64,000 bases of DNA from Bordetella parapertussis (GCA_945866125.1 CAMBFZ010000013.1:39500-103499), one strand, 5' to 3'. Positions 52,752 through 62,255 are shown, counted from the stretch's first letter. The notes: generated by a model from the letters alone, not told the origin. Numbers and translations are program-made.

Positions 52752-54617
52752 TTAAGCGACTTCATCAAGCCGGCGACCTGTCAATGCATTGCGCACGTTG
52801 CGATCCATGCGGCGTGCGGCAAAATCTTCCGTGCCTTTGGCCAGCGCTTCGACCGCGCCTTTGATGGCATGATGATCGTCTCCTTGCGCCTGCTTACGCA
52901 CGATCACAATACACGCATCAATAGCAGCCCTTTCTTCCACCGACAACAGATCCGCATCCGCTGCCAGTGCCGATTCGGTTGCCAGTACAATGCGCTCGGC
53001 TTCCACCTGCTCTTCCCGCAGCGCGCGCAGCTTCATATCCAGATCGGCCGACTGAAACGAGTCTTGCAGCATGCGTGCAATATCGTCATCCCCCAAGCCA
53101 TACGAAGGCTTGACCACAATCGACGCCTCCACACCCGAATGCATTTCGCGCGCCGCAACCGACAGCAAACCATCTGCATCAACTTGATACGTCACACGGA
53201 TGCGCGCCGCACCAGCGGCCATTGGCGGAATGCCACGCAATTCAAACCGCGCCAGCGAACGGCAGTCGCTCACCAGCTCACGCTCGCCCTGCACGATATG
53301 CACGGCCAAGGCCGTTTGACCGTCTTTAAATGTTGTAAATTCCTGAGCCCGGGCGCAGGGAATCGTCGCGTTACGCGGTATGACTTTTTCAACCAGACCA
53401 CCCATGGTCTCAATGCCCAGTGACAGCGGGATCACATCAAGTAATAACCAATCGTCCCCTGCTGCGCGGTTGCCCGCAAGCAGATTGGCCTGGATCGCCG
53501 CACCGAGAGCGACAACCTTGTCGGGATCGATATTGGCCAAGGGCGTGGTTTGAAAATAATCCGCCACCGCTTTGCGTATCTGCGGCATACGGGTCGAGCC
53601 GCCGACCAGCACCACGCCATCAATATCGTCCACGGTCAAACCGGCGTCACGCATGGCCTTGCGGCAGGGCGACAAAGTTTTGCTGACCAGTGTGTCAGTG
53701 ATGGCGATAAATTCAGCATCGGTAATCGTCAGGTGCACTTCCTCACCAGAATTCAAAACCGCATCAATCTGCGTCACACTGTGGGTCGACAGCAGCTCTT
53801 TGACTTCACGCGCCTTGACCATCAGAACGCGGGTATCTTCATCCGACAGCGGCGCCAGATGGGCGCGCTCAATCATCCAGCAAAACAATCGATGATCAAA
53901 ATCGTCGCCACCCAAGGCCGAGTCGCCGCCGGTGGCCATGACTTCTAAAACACCTTTGGACAAACGCAAGATGGAAACATCAAAGGTGCCCCCACCGAGG
54001 TCATACACCGCAAAGATGCCTTCGGAGCCGTGGTCCAGCCCATACGCAATCGCAGCAGCGGTTGGCTCATTCAAAAGCCGCAACACATTCAGACCAGCCA
54101 GCTTTGCCGCATCTTTGGTCGCCTGCCGCTGCGCGTCATCAAAGTAAGCTGGCACCGTAATGACCGCGCCAACCAAATCGTCACCGAGCATGTCTTCCGC
54201 GCGCTGACGCAATGTCGCCAAAATTTCTGCTGAAATTTCAACCGGGCTCTTGATACCGGCAATCGTTTTGAGTTGCACCATGCCGGGCGCATCCACAAAA
54301 TCGTAGGGCATGTTTTCAGCGTGAGCGATATCTTTCAGGCCGCGGCCCATGAAACGCTTGACCGAGACAATCGTATTTTTTGGGTCCGTCGTTTGCGCCG
54401 CCTGTGCCGCATAACCAATGCTGGCATAACCAGTGGGCAGATAGCGCACCACCGAAGGCAGCAGCGCATGGCCAGCTTCATCATCTAATACTTCAGGAAT
54501 GCTATTGCGCACCGTCGCCACGAGCGAATTGGTAGTACCCAGATCAATGCCGACGGCCAGACGATGCTGGTGGGGCGCGGTCGACATGCCGGGTTCGGAG
54601 ATTTGCAGAAGTGCCAT
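52752..54617 (-). CDS. hscA: Fe-S cluster assembly chaperone HscA
   Basis: A 621-residue Hsp70 of the HscA group, with AVGIDLGTTNSLVATVRN, AVYDLGGGTFDVSILRLS and VVLVGGSTRMPQIRKAV in the ATPase domain and a substrate-binding domain after about residue 390. It recognises the LPPVK motif of IscU, which is present in the IscU encoded here. The start MALLQISEPGMSTAPHQ precedes the first ATPase strand; a later ATG is possible. Confidence 0.97.
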   Translation of the reverse strand: MALLQISEPGMSTAPHQHRLAVGIDLGTTNSLVATVRNSIPEVLDDEAGHALLPSVVRYLPTGYASIGYAAQAAQTTDPKNTIVSVKRFMGRGLKDIAHAENMPYDFVDAPGMVQLKTIAGIKSPVEISAEILATLRQRAEDMLGDDLVGAVITVPAYFDDAQRQATKDAAKLAGLNVLRLLNEPTAAAIAYGLDHGSEGIFAVYDLGGGTFDVSILRLSKGVLEVMATGGDSALGGDDFDHRLFCWMIERAHLAPLSDEDTRVLMVKAREVKELLSTHSVTQIDAVLNSGEEVHLTITDAEFIAITDTLVSKTLSPCRKAMRDAGLTVDDIDGVVLVGGSTRMPQIRKAVADYFQTTPLANIDPDKVVALGAAIQANLLAGNRAAGDDWLLLDVIPLSLGIETMGGLVEKVIPRNATIPCARAQEFTTFKDGQTALAVHIVQGERELVSDCRSLARFELRGIPPMAAGAARIRVTYQVDADGLLSVAAREMHSGVEASIVVKPSYGLGDDDIARMLQDSFQSADLDMKLRALREEQVEAERIVLATESALAADADLLSVEERAAIDACIVIVRKQAQGDDHHAIKGAVEALAKGTEDFAARRMDRNVRNALTGRRLDEVA

Positions 54618-54653
54618 GGTGTTAAGCGGATTGGTTCAGTAACAAATTAAATT

Positions 54654-55169
54654 TCAGGCTTCCAATATCTCAAAGGCCCGGGCGATTTCTTCGCCGAATT
54701 TTTCTAAAAACATCAGCTGACGCACACCTTGACCAGCGTCCTCGAAACGACCGTTATCGAGCAGGCCCGCGATCGCATCCAGCTCAGTCTTACGCGCCGC
54801 ACGCAATGTAGCGTCGAGTTTTTCAAGTGCGCCGAGGTCGCGTGTATCACGCACGTCATCCAGAGCTTCGCGCCACGCCATTTGCTGCATCAAAAAAACC
54901 GTTGGCATGGCCGTATTTGATTCAACCTGCAAATCAACTCCATTGAGCTCACACAAATACACTACCCGCTTAAACGGGCTTTTGAGCGTTTGATAAGCCT
55001 CGTTAGCGCGTGTGGCCCACTGCATCGCCACCCGCTTTTCAGCATCCGCTGCAGAGACAAATTTATCTGGGTGCACCTGATTTTGCACCTCGCGATACGC
55101 CGCATCAAGCGCAACCGTATCAATGGCAAACTGCTGCGGCAGATGAAAAAGCGCAAAATGATTTTGCAT
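54654..55169 (-). CDS. hscB: Fe-S cluster assembly co-chaperone HscB
   Basis: A 171-residue J-domain protein. The J domain includes NQVHPDKFVSAADAEKR with the essential HPD, and a C-terminal three-helix domain binds IscU. It stimulates HscA. It starts after an inverted repeat that separates it from iscA. Confidence 0.96.
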   Translation of the reverse strand: MQNHFALFHLPQQFAIDTVALDAAYREVQNQVHPDKFVSAADAEKRVAMQWATRANEAYQTLKSPFKRVVYLCELNGVDLQVESNTAMPTVFLMQQMAWREALDDVRDTRDLGALEKLDATLRAARKTELDAIAGLLDNGRFEDAGQGVRQLMFLEKFGEEIARAFEILEA

Positions 55170-55197
55170 AGTGATGTTGCACGTTCAATCAAAACAA

Positions 55198-55251
55198 AAG
55201 CCTGTTTGTACAACAACAGGCTTGAAAATAGTCAGGCGCAAGCCTGTCAAA
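55198..55251 (-). repeat. Inverted repeats between iscA and hscB
   Basis: AAGCCTGTT (55198-55206) and AACAGGCTT (55215-55223) form a 9-bp stem. A second, shorter hairpin (CAGGC-gcaa-GCCTG) follows toward iscA at about 55233-55246, sharing the AGCCTGT sequence, so alternative pairings exist. It may reduce expression of the chaperone genes relative to iscRSUA. Confidence 0.7.
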
Positions 55252-55258
55252 AACAAGG

Positions 55259-55582
55259 TCAGATCGTGAAGCTTTCGCCACAACCGCATTCGTTTTTTAC
55301 ATTAGGGTTATAAAATTTAAACCCTTCATTCAAGCCTTCACGGGCAAAGTCAAGCTCGGTACCGTCAATGTAGGGCAGGCTTTTTGGATCCACATACACC
55401 TTGATGCCATGCGATTCAAAGACGCTATCTTCTTCCCCGTTTTCATCCACATATTCGAGCTTGTAAGCCAAACCCGAGCAGCCGGTCGTGCGCACACCGA
55501 AACGCAGACCAATACCTTTGCCGCGCTTTTCAATGTAGCGTGATACATGCTTCGCTGCTTTTTCTGTCAGGGTAATGGCCAT
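55259..55582 (-). CDS. iscA: Iron-sulfur cluster assembly protein IscA
   Basis: A 107-residue A-type carrier with VRTTGCSGLAYKLEYV and the C-terminal NECGCGESFTI; these hold the three conserved cysteines that bind iron or a cluster. It transfers clusters from IscU to target proteins. It lies between iscU and hscB. Confidence 0.97.
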   Translation of the reverse strand: MAITLTEKAAKHVSRYIEKRGKGIGLRFGVRTTGCSGLAYKLEYVDENGEEDSVFESHGIKVYVDPKSLPYIDGTELDFAREGLNEGFKFYNPNVKNECGCGESFTI

Positions 55583-55659
55583 CGCGGTGATTCTCCAGAT
55601 TTTTACATCAGTTCATGCCTACCGGAAGACAACGCGTCCGGTATCTTGTCGATCAATAC

Positions 55660-56061
55660 TCAGGCCGCTGCTTTCACGTCACCAGCATGCCGCGCTTTGT
55701 AATCTTCAACGGCCGCCTTGATGGCGTCTTCCGCCAAAATCGAGCAATGAATTTTCACCGGTGGCAGTGCCAGCTCTTCTGCGATCTGCGTGTTCTTGAT
55801 CGACAGCGCTTGATCCAGCGTCTTGCCCTTGACCCATTCCGTCACGAGTGATGACGAAGCGATCGCTGAGCCGCAACCATAGGTTTTAAATTTTGCATCT
55901 TCGATCACGCCGTCTGCACCGACCTTGATCTGCAATTTCATCACGTCGCCGCACGCCGGTGCGCCGACCATGCCGGTGCCCACTGTGTCATCGTCTTTTG
56001 TGAATGCGCCAACGTTGCGGGGATTTTCGTAATGATCGAGAACTTTATCTGAGTAAGCCAT
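55660..56061 (-). CDS. iscU: Iron-sulfur cluster scaffold protein IscU
   Basis: A 133-residue scaffold. It has ligands Cys37 (GAPACGDV), Cys63 (TYGCGSA) and Cys106 (KIHCSI), the conserved Asp39, and the HscA-binding LPPVK at 99-103. Clusters are built here with sulfur from IscS. It is 24 bases after iscS. Confidence 0.98.
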   Translation of the reverse strand: MAYSDKVLDHYENPRNVGAFTKDDDTVGTGMVGAPACGDVMKLQIKVGADGVIEDAKFKTYGCGSAIASSSLVTEWVKGKTLDQALSIKNTQIAEELALPPVKIHCSILAEDAIKAAVEDYKARHAGDVKAAA

Positions 56062-56085
56062 GGTGATGCTCCTGAAAAAATTAGT

Positions 56086-57339
56086 TTAATGTGCGGCCCA
56101 CTGTATCGATGCAATATCGATACCTTCTTTGTACATATCCCACAAGGGCGACAACTCACGCAGCTTGCCGACCTTAGCTTTGAGCAGTTCAATCGTAAAG
56201 TCGACATCTTCTTCGGTCGTGAAACGGCCGAAGGTAAAACGAATCGAACTATGCGCGAGCTCATCACTGCGGCCCAGCGCCCGCAGCACATAAGATGGCT
56301 CCAGACTAGCCGACGTACAGGCCGATCCAGAAGACACCGCAATGTCTTTGATGGCCATAATGAGTGATTCGCCTTCTACGTAATTAAAGCTGATGTTCAG
56401 GTTATGCGGCACGCGATGATTCAGGTCGCCGTTCACATACACTTCTTCCATGCTCATCAGACCTTTTTCGAGACGGTCGCGCAAGGCGCGAATCCGCACG
56501 ATCTCGGTATCCATTTCTTCTTTGGCCAAGCGAAACGCCTCACCCATACCGACGATCTGATGCGTGGCCAACGTTCCTGAGCGCAGCCCGCGCTCATGAC
56601 CGCCGCCGTGCATCTGCGCTTCGAGGCGCACACGCGGTTTGCGACGCACGTAGAGTGCACCAATGCCTTTGGGTCCATACGATTTGTGCGCGGTGAACGT
56701 CACCAGATCGACCTTGGTTTTTTCCAGATCGATGGGCGTCTTACCGGTTGCCTGCGCCGCATCCGAATGAAAAATAATGCCCTTGCTGCGGCAGAGTTCG
56801 CCGATCTCGTCGATAGGTTGAATAACACCGATCTCATTATTGACCCACATCACCGACACCAAAATCGTGTCAGGCCGAATCGCATCAGCAAGCTGCTGCA
56901 CCGTGATCAGACCATTATCTTGTGGTTGCAAATACGTCGCTTCAAAGCCCTGACGCTCGAGTTCGCGTACCGTATCAAGCACCGCTTTGTGTTCGGTCTT
57001 GACGGTAATAATGTGCTTGCCTTTGGTTTTATAAAAATGCGCCGCACCTTTAATCGCCAGATTGTTACCCTCAGTTGCGCCGGAGGTCCAGACGATCTCA
57101 CGCGGGTCGGCGTTCACCAAAGCAGCCACCTGCTCGCGCGCTTCCTCCACCGCTTTTTCAGCCGACCAGCCAAACATATGGCTGCGGGAAGCCGGGTTAC
57201 CGAAATCTTCGCGCAAATACGGAATCATCTTGTCGGCCACACGCGGGTCAACCGGCGTCGTCGACGAATAGTCCATGTAGATCGGGAAATGCGGGGCCCG
57301 GATGGTGTCCATCAGGGATTGTTGCAGCGGTGCGTTCAT
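56086..57339 (-). CDS. iscS: Cysteine desulfurase IscS
   Basis: A 417-residue class V aminotransferase-fold enzyme. It has YMDYSSTTPVDPRV near the N-terminus, the PLP Lys in TFTAHKSYGPKGIG, and the active-site Cys loop SSGSACTSASLEPS. It releases sulfur from cysteine for cluster and tRNA thiolation pathways. An extra N-terminal stretch of ~18 residues precedes the usual E. coli start; the ATG at 57339 is 20 bases from iscR. Confidence 0.97.
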   Translation of the reverse strand: MNAPLQQSLMDTIRAPHFPIYMDYSSTTPVDPRVADKMIPYLREDFGNPASRSHMFGWSAEKAVEEAREQVAALVNADPREIVWTSGATEGNNLAIKGAAHFYKTKGKHIITVKTEHKAVLDTVRELERQGFEATYLQPQDNGLITVQQLADAIRPDTILVSVMWVNNEIGVIQPIDEIGELCRSKGIIFHSDAAQATGKTPIDLEKTKVDLVTFTAHKSYGPKGIGALYVRRKPRVRLEAQMHGGGHERGLRSGTLATHQIVGMGEAFRLAKEEMDTEIVRIRALRDRLEKGLMSMEEVYVNGDLNHRVPHNLNISFNYVEGESLIMAIKDIAVSSGSACTSASLEPSYVLRALGRSDELAHSSIRFTFGRFTTEEDVDFTIELLKAKVGKLRELSPLWDMYKEGIDIASIQWAAH

Positions 57340-57359
57340 GTTCGTAAGCTCCGGTTTAA

Positions 57360-57836
57360 TCAGGCGGTCAGATGCGGGCGATGCATCACGACGACAGGTT
57401 GCGGTTCAATGGCTTTTTGCTTTTGCTGTTCGACCAGATCTTTTAAGGAGACCGAATCAAGGTAATCGACCATTTTTGCGTTCAGCGTGGCCCACAAGTC
57501 ATGGGTCATACAGCGAATGCCGCTGACATCTCCCTGGCTGTGGCAGTTTTCACGGCCGCCACATTGGGTGGCATCCAAGGGTTCGTCCACGGCAATAATG
57601 ATGTCGGCAACGGTAATGTCTTCCGAGCGGCGCGCAAGGTTGTAGCCCCCACCCGGCCCGCGTACCGACTCAACAATCTCGTGGCGACGCAGTTTACCGA
57701 ACAATTGTTCCAAGTAAGAAAGCGAGATTTCCTGCCGCTGGCTGATGCCGGCAAGCGTCACCGGGCCATGGTGCTGGCGCAGTGCCAGATCAATCATGGC
57801 AGTCACAGCAAAACGGCCTTTGGTAGTCAGACGCAT
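57360..57836 (-). CDS. iscR: Rrf2-family Fe-S regulator IscR
   Basis: A 158-residue winged-helix regulator starting MRLTTKGRFAVTAMIDLAL. The cluster ligands are Cys92, Cys98 and Cys109 with His112 in CMTHDLW. In E. coli the third Cys is at 104, so this protein has five extra residues between the second and third ligands. Holo-IscR represses the isc operon. The ATG at 57836 gives the family N-terminus; a frame to 57884 would add residues that overlap a putative operator. Confidence 0.95.
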   Translation of the reverse strand: MRLTTKGRFAVTAMIDLALRQHHGPVTLAGISQRQEISLSYLEQLFGKLRRHEIVESVRGPGGGYNLARRSEDITVADIIIAVDEPLDATQCGGRENCHSQGDVSGIRCMTHDLWATLNAKMVDYLDSVSLKDLVEQQKQKAIEPQPVVVMHRPHLTA

Positions 57837-57882
57837 ACGTTCCACTCCGGCAAATTGGCTGCAGGTTTCGCAGCAGACAGTC

Positions 57883-57909
57883 ATTCCTTAACGATTTGGT
57901 CAAGTATAG
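57883..57909 (-). promoter_or_regulatory. Putative isc promoter with IscR type 1 site
   Basis: On the minus strand a 25-base element (57907 to 57883) begins ATACTTGACCAAAT and ends AAGGAAT, resembling the first half and spacing of the E. coli type 1 IscR site. It overlaps a -10 TATACT (57904-57909), as expected for autorepression by IscR. The second half-site is degenerate. Confidence 0.55.
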
Positions 57910-57972
57910 CAAACTTGAGTGGATTCGTCAGGTACTGCGTTTGGAGGGAACTTATTATTTAACGCGTCTTGC

Positions 57973-58743
57973 TTATCTTTTGAGCAAGTGCATCGGGCCG
58001 AACAGCGACTGCATGAGCTGATTTTGGATAAAAGAGAGATTGTAGGGATGTTCGGCTACCGCTCGCGGAAATTGGGCGAAAGCCGGCAGGCCATTCAACC
58101 AAACGGCAATCTTGCCCCAGAGGACAAGAGTGGGCGCGATAAGAGCCGCCCTGTTTTCCAGAGCAGCGAGCACAACCTCAAAAAAGGGCTTCCAAGCCTG
58201 CGCCTCTTTTGAGGGCGGTACGTGGGGACGAAACACCAAGGCCGCGTTGAGTAGCAAAAACCCGTGGCTAGTCAGGTTTGCCTGAAGCTCTGGCAATGTT
58301 TGAATGAACGTCGAGTTACGCGATAACGCCTGCGCCGCCACTTGCGCCACCGATTCAGCTCCGGTGGCGTTTGGCCTGAGCAGGCCGTCGGCCACCAACA
58401 GCATTTTCATAAAGTTGCGTAGCGAGGTCGCGCGGTTGACCGGTTTTGACAGGCCCTGCAGCGACCACAAGTCGCCAACTGCGCCGTCCATAAAACACAC
58501 GCCGGTAGCACTTTCCTGCCGCGGATAAGGTCCTTCACCGACCAGTACATAGCGAACCGCCTCGAGCGGCTGCGCAAAGGCAGCCAATACTCTGCCTTGG
58601 GTAGGCAGGTAAGCATCCTGTGCCAGATCCACCAAATACGTTGGGTCGGATTGCGCTACCGCCGCCAGCCCGGCACGCAATATGCTGTGCCAGGAAGGGT
58701 GCGCGCGTGTTACTGCGTCATCAAAAACAGTCGGCACCGACAC
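57973..58743 (-). CDS. Uracil-DNA glycosylase-like protein with altered catalytic motif
   Basis: A 256-residue protein with the family 1 UDG fold pattern: a water-activating-loop region VLVGEGPYPRQESATGVCF (about 67-85), GFLLLNAALVFRPHV, TLVLWGKIAVWL and EHPYNLSF near the C-terminus. In active Ung the first motif is GQDPYH; here it is GEGPYP, so the catalytic Asp (Gly71) and His (Pro74) are replaced, while the late His of HPS(P)LS is kept. It may have another substrate, low activity, or a non-catalytic role. It begins one base before the uvrB stop on the same strand, suggesting a DNA repair transcript. Confidence 0.8.
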   Translation of the reverse strand: MSVPTVFDDAVTRAHPSWHSILRAGLAAVAQSDPTYLVDLAQDAYLPTQGRVLAAFAQPLEAVRYVLVGEGPYPRQESATGVCFMDGAVGDLWSLQGLSKPVNRATSLRNFMKMLLVADGLLRPNATGAESVAQVAAQALSRNSTFIQTLPELQANLTSHGFLLLNAALVFRPHVPPSKEAQAWKPFFEVVLAALENRAALIAPTLVLWGKIAVWLNGLPAFAQFPRAVAEHPYNLSFIQNQLMQSLFGPMHLLKR

Positions 58744-58744
58744 G

Positions 58745-60838
58745 TCACTGTCCTGTAATCGACATCACGTTGTCCGACCCCGGCGCACCAAACAACTGCT
58801 CTTTCAACACATGCAACTGGTCGCGCACCTGTGCGGCCTTTTCAAATTCCAGATTTTTGGCGTGATCCTGCATCAGCTTTTCAAGGCGCTTGATCTCTTT
58901 GCTAATCTGCTTCTCGCTCATCGCCTCATACTTCGCCTGCTCTTGCGCAGCAAACAACTCGGCACGTGCTTCGTCCACTTTGTAGACGCCATCAATCATT
59001 TCGCGAATATGCTTTTTAATGCCGATCGGGGTGATATTGTTGGCGAGGTTAAAAGCAATCTGCTTGTTGCGACGCCGCTCGGTCTCGCCGATGGCGCGCT
59101 TCATTGAATCGGTCATTTTGTCGCCATACAAAATCGCCCGACCATTGAGATTGCGCGCCGCACGGCCAATGGTCTGAATCAAGCTGCGCTCGGACCGCAA
59201 GAAGCCCTCTTTGTCAGCGTCAAGGATCGCCACCAGCGACACTTCGGGAATATCGAGCCCTTCGCGCAACAAGTTAATCCCGACCAGGACGTCAAAGACA
59301 CCCAGTCGCAAATCGCGCAAAATCTCAACCCGCTCGACGGTATCAATATCGCTATGCAGATAACGCACCTTGATGCCGTTCTCGGTTAAAAATTCAGTCA
59401 GTTGCTCGGCCATCCGTTTGGTCAGTGTCGTCACCAGCACGCGCTCATTAACGGCCACGCGCAGCGATATTTCCTGCATCAGATCGTCAACTTGTGTGCT
59501 CGCAGGGCGCACTTCAATCATTGGATCCACCAAACCAGTCGGCCGCACCACCTGCTCGACCACTTGCCCCGCGTGGGTGCGCTCATATTCTGCCGGCGTC
59601 GCTGATACAAATACGAGTTGGCGCATCTTGGATTCAAATTCATCAAAACGCAGCGGCCGGTTGTCTAGCGCCGACGGCAGCCGAAAACCGTAGTCCACCA
59701 GATTGGTCTTGCGGGCCCGGTCGCCGTTGTACATGCCGGTCAACTGTCCCGTCAGCACATGCGACTCATCAAGAAACATCAGCGCATCCTGGGGCAAATA
59801 GTCCACCAGCGTTGGCGGTGGCTCGCCGGGCTTGGCACCGGACAGATGACGCGAATAATTTTCGATACCTTTGGTAAAACCAATCTCCTGCATCATCTCC
59901 AAATCAAAACGCGTGCGCTGCTCGATGCGCTGCTCTTCGATCAGCTTGTTCTCTTTGCGGAAAAATTCCAGCCGCTCTTGCAGTTCGATTTTGATCGTCT
60001 CAATAGCGCGCAAAACTGTCGAACGCGGCGTCACATAGTGCGATCCCGGGTAGACAGTAAAACGTGGAATTTTTTGGCGCACGCGTCCGGTCAATGGGTC
60101 AAATAACTGCAGACTATCGATTTCGTCATCAAATAACTCGACCCGCACCGCCAGCTCGGCATGCTCCGCCGGAAAAATATCCAGCGTATCGCCCCGCACG
60201 CGAAAGGTACCGCGCCCAAAATCAATATCGTTGCGCGTGTATTGCATCTGAATCAGTCGTGCAATCACGTCACGCTGAGACAGCTTGTCTTTCGTGCGCA
60301 AGGTCAGCACCATCTGGTGATATTCGCTGGGGTTACCAATACCGTAGATGGCCGAGACAGTAGCCACAATCACCACGTCGCGGCGCTCCATCAAGGACTT
60401 GGTACATGAGAGGCGCATCTGCTCAATGTGCTCATTGATCGCAGAATCTTTTTCAATAAACAAGTCGCGCTGCGGCACATAGGCCTCAGGCTGATAGTAA
60501 TCGTAGTAACTAACGAAATATTCCACCGCGTTTTGCGGAAAAAAATCGCGGAATTCGCTGTAGAGTTGGGCGGCCAGTGTTTTGTTGGGCGCAAAAATAA
60601 TGGCAGGTCGTCCGAGTTGGGCGATCACATTGGCCATGGTAAAAGTCTTGCCCGAGCCGGTAACGCCCAGCAGGGTTTGGAATGACAGCCCATCAGAAAT
60701 GCCTTCGACCAGCTTGGCGATAGCCTGTGGCTGATCGCCAGCGGGCTCGAAAGGCTGGTACAGGCGAAACGGCGAGTCCGGAAAGCTCACGATCCGCGAC
60801 TCGTCCAGCGGGCTTTCCACTTGGGATAATTCAGCCAT
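58745..60838 (-). CDS. uvrB: UvrABC excision nuclease subunit B
   Basis: A 697-residue UvrB, slightly longer than the E. coli protein. It has Walker A TLLGVTGSGKTFTMA, the beta-hairpin region VSYYDYYQPEAYVP, helicase motifs DESHV and QTIGRAARN, and the C-terminal UvrC-binding UVR motif LMQDHAKNLEFEKAAQVRDQ. It verifies lesions after UvrA in nucleotide excision repair. No LexA box was found upstream. Confidence 0.98.
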   Translation of the reverse strand: MAELSQVESPLDESRIVSFPDSPFRLYQPFEPAGDQPQAIAKLVEGISDGLSFQTLLGVTGSGKTFTMANVIAQLGRPAIIFAPNKTLAAQLYSEFRDFFPQNAVEYFVSYYDYYQPEAYVPQRDLFIEKDSAINEHIEQMRLSCTKSLMERRDVVIVATVSAIYGIGNPSEYHQMVLTLRTKDKLSQRDVIARLIQMQYTRNDIDFGRGTFRVRGDTLDIFPAEHAELAVRVELFDDEIDSLQLFDPLTGRVRQKIPRFTVYPGSHYVTPRSTVLRAIETIKIELQERLEFFRKENKLIEEQRIEQRTRFDLEMMQEIGFTKGIENYSRHLSGAKPGEPPPTLVDYLPQDALMFLDESHVLTGQLTGMYNGDRARKTNLVDYGFRLPSALDNRPLRFDEFESKMRQLVFVSATPAEYERTHAGQVVEQVVRPTGLVDPMIEVRPASTQVDDLMQEISLRVAVNERVLVTTLTKRMAEQLTEFLTENGIKVRYLHSDIDTVERVEILRDLRLGVFDVLVGINLLREGLDIPEVSLVAILDADKEGFLRSERSLIQTIGRAARNLNGRAILYGDKMTDSMKRAIGETERRRNKQIAFNLANNITPIGIKKHIREMIDGVYKVDEARAELFAAQEQAKYEAMSEKQISKEIKRLEKLMQDHAKNLEFEKAAQVRDQLHVLKEQLFGAPGSDNVMSITGQ

Positions 60839-60957
60839 CTGCTTTTGACCTTTGGTAAAATGCCGGGTTTCGTCAGCGCGCTGCTAAATCATTACGCGCA
60901 GACTTGCAATCTTTGTTAATACGACGCTTTTTCAAGCTAACTTTTGATGGTATCACG

Positions 60958-62172
60958 ATGAACGCACCGCTTTCTGCCCCCCTATTTGCTGCTATTGAAA
61001 TGGCCCCGCGCGACCCGATTCTGGGCATTACCGAGGCTTTCAACGCCGATCAAAACCCCGAGAAAACCAATCTGGGTGTCGGTGTTTACTATGATGACAA
61101 CGGCAAGGTACCGCTGTTGGCTTGCGTGCAAAAAGCCGAAGCCCTCTTAATGGCCAAAGCCGCGCCACGCACTTACCTACCGATTGAAGGATTAGCCGCC
61201 TACGACAAGGCGGTGCAAGAGCTGGTCTTTGGTGCCGACAGCGAGGTCGTGCAATCCAAACGCGCCATCACCGCCCAAGCGATTGGTGGTACGGGTGCAT
61301 TAAAGCTTGGGGCAGATTTTCTGAAGCGTTTTTCGCCAGATGCACAGGTTTACATCAGTGACCCGAGCTGGGAAAACCATCGTGCCCTGTTTGAGTCGGC
61401 TGGGTTTATTGTCAATAATTACCCCTACTACGATGCGAACACGCGCGGCGTCAATTTCGCCGGCATGCTGGACGCGTTAAAGAGCATGCCTGCGGGCTCG
61501 ATCGTGTTGTTGCACGCGTGCTGCCACAATCCAACCGGCGCCGATCTATCGGACGCGCAGTGGGTGCAAGTGATTGACGTCGTCACCCAGCGTGGTCTCG
61601 TGCCCTTCCTTGACATGGCTTATCAGGGCTTTGGCGACGGCATTGACGCTGACGGTAAAGTCGTGCGCCAATTTGCTGATGCGGGTGGTCCGCTGTTTGT
61701 GTCGAATTCATTTTCGAAATCGTTTTCGCTGTACGGCGAGCGGGTCGGTGCGTTGTCCATCGTCGGCGCCAGCGCCGAGGAAGCCGCGCGGCTAATGTCG
61801 CAGTTAAAGCGCGTCATCCGCACCAACTACTCCAACCCGCCCATGCATGGCGGCCAGGTAGTCGCCACGGCGCTGGCAACGCCTGAGCTGCGCGCCCTTT
61901 GGGAAGAAGAGCTGGCCGGGATGCGGGTCCGTATTCGCGCCATGCGTGAAGCTTTCGTAGCCAAACTCAAGGCCAAGGCACCAGCGCATAATTTCGATTT
62001 CGTGGTGCAGCAGCGCGGCATGTTTTCCTACTCGGGCCTTACCAAGGCGCAGGTAGAAAAACTGAAAACCGACTACTCAATTTACGCCGTCGATACCGGC
62101 CGCATCTGCGTGGCAGCACTAAATTCACGCAACATCGACCGCGTGGTAGAGGCGATTGCAAAGGTACTTTAA
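60958..62172 (+). CDS. Aspartate/aromatic aminotransferase (class I, Iα)
   Basis: A 404-residue PLP enzyme with AFNADQNPEKTNLGVGVYYDD near the N-terminus, LLHACCHNPTGADLS, the PLP Lys in FSKSFSLYGERVG and the substrate Arg near the C-terminus in DTGRICVAALN. It transfers the amino group between aspartate or aromatic amino acids and 2-oxoglutarate; AspC and TyrB cannot be distinguished by eye. The ATG at 60958 gives the family start. It diverges from uvrB across 119 bases and ends just before the tRNA gene. Confidence 0.94.
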   Translation: MNAPLSAPLFAAIEMAPRDPILGITEAFNADQNPEKTNLGVGVYYDDNGKVPLLACVQKAEALLMAKAAPRTYLPIEGLAAYDKAVQELVFGADSEVVQSKRAITAQAIGGTGALKLGADFLKRFSPDAQVYISDPSWENHRALFESAGFIVNNYPYYDANTRGVNFAGMLDALKSMPAGSIVLLHACCHNPTGADLSDAQWVQVIDVVTQRGLVPFLDMAYQGFGDGIDADGKVVRQFADAGGPLFVSNSFSKSFSLYGERVGALSIVGASAEEAARLMSQLKRVIRTNYSNPPMHGGQVVATALATPELRALWEEELAGMRVRIRAMREAFVAKLKAKAPAHNFDFVVQQRGMFSYSGLTKAQVEKLKTDYSIYAVDTGRICVAALNSRNIDRVVEAIAKVL

Positions 62173-62255
62173 AGCGGATTAATGGGCGTTGAACAGTTGA
62201 TTTACCGCAGAAGTTTTGACAAAGTGAAGAAACTGCGTCATACTTTTGCGCTTGT

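Noticed and set aside
56596..57465. Plus-strand open frame of 289 codons across iscS and iscR
   Set aside because: Covers the opposite strand of two conserved isc genes; no motif.
60839..60957. LexA box in front of uvrB
   Set aside because: No CTGT-N8-ACAG match in the uvrB-aminotransferase intergenic region.
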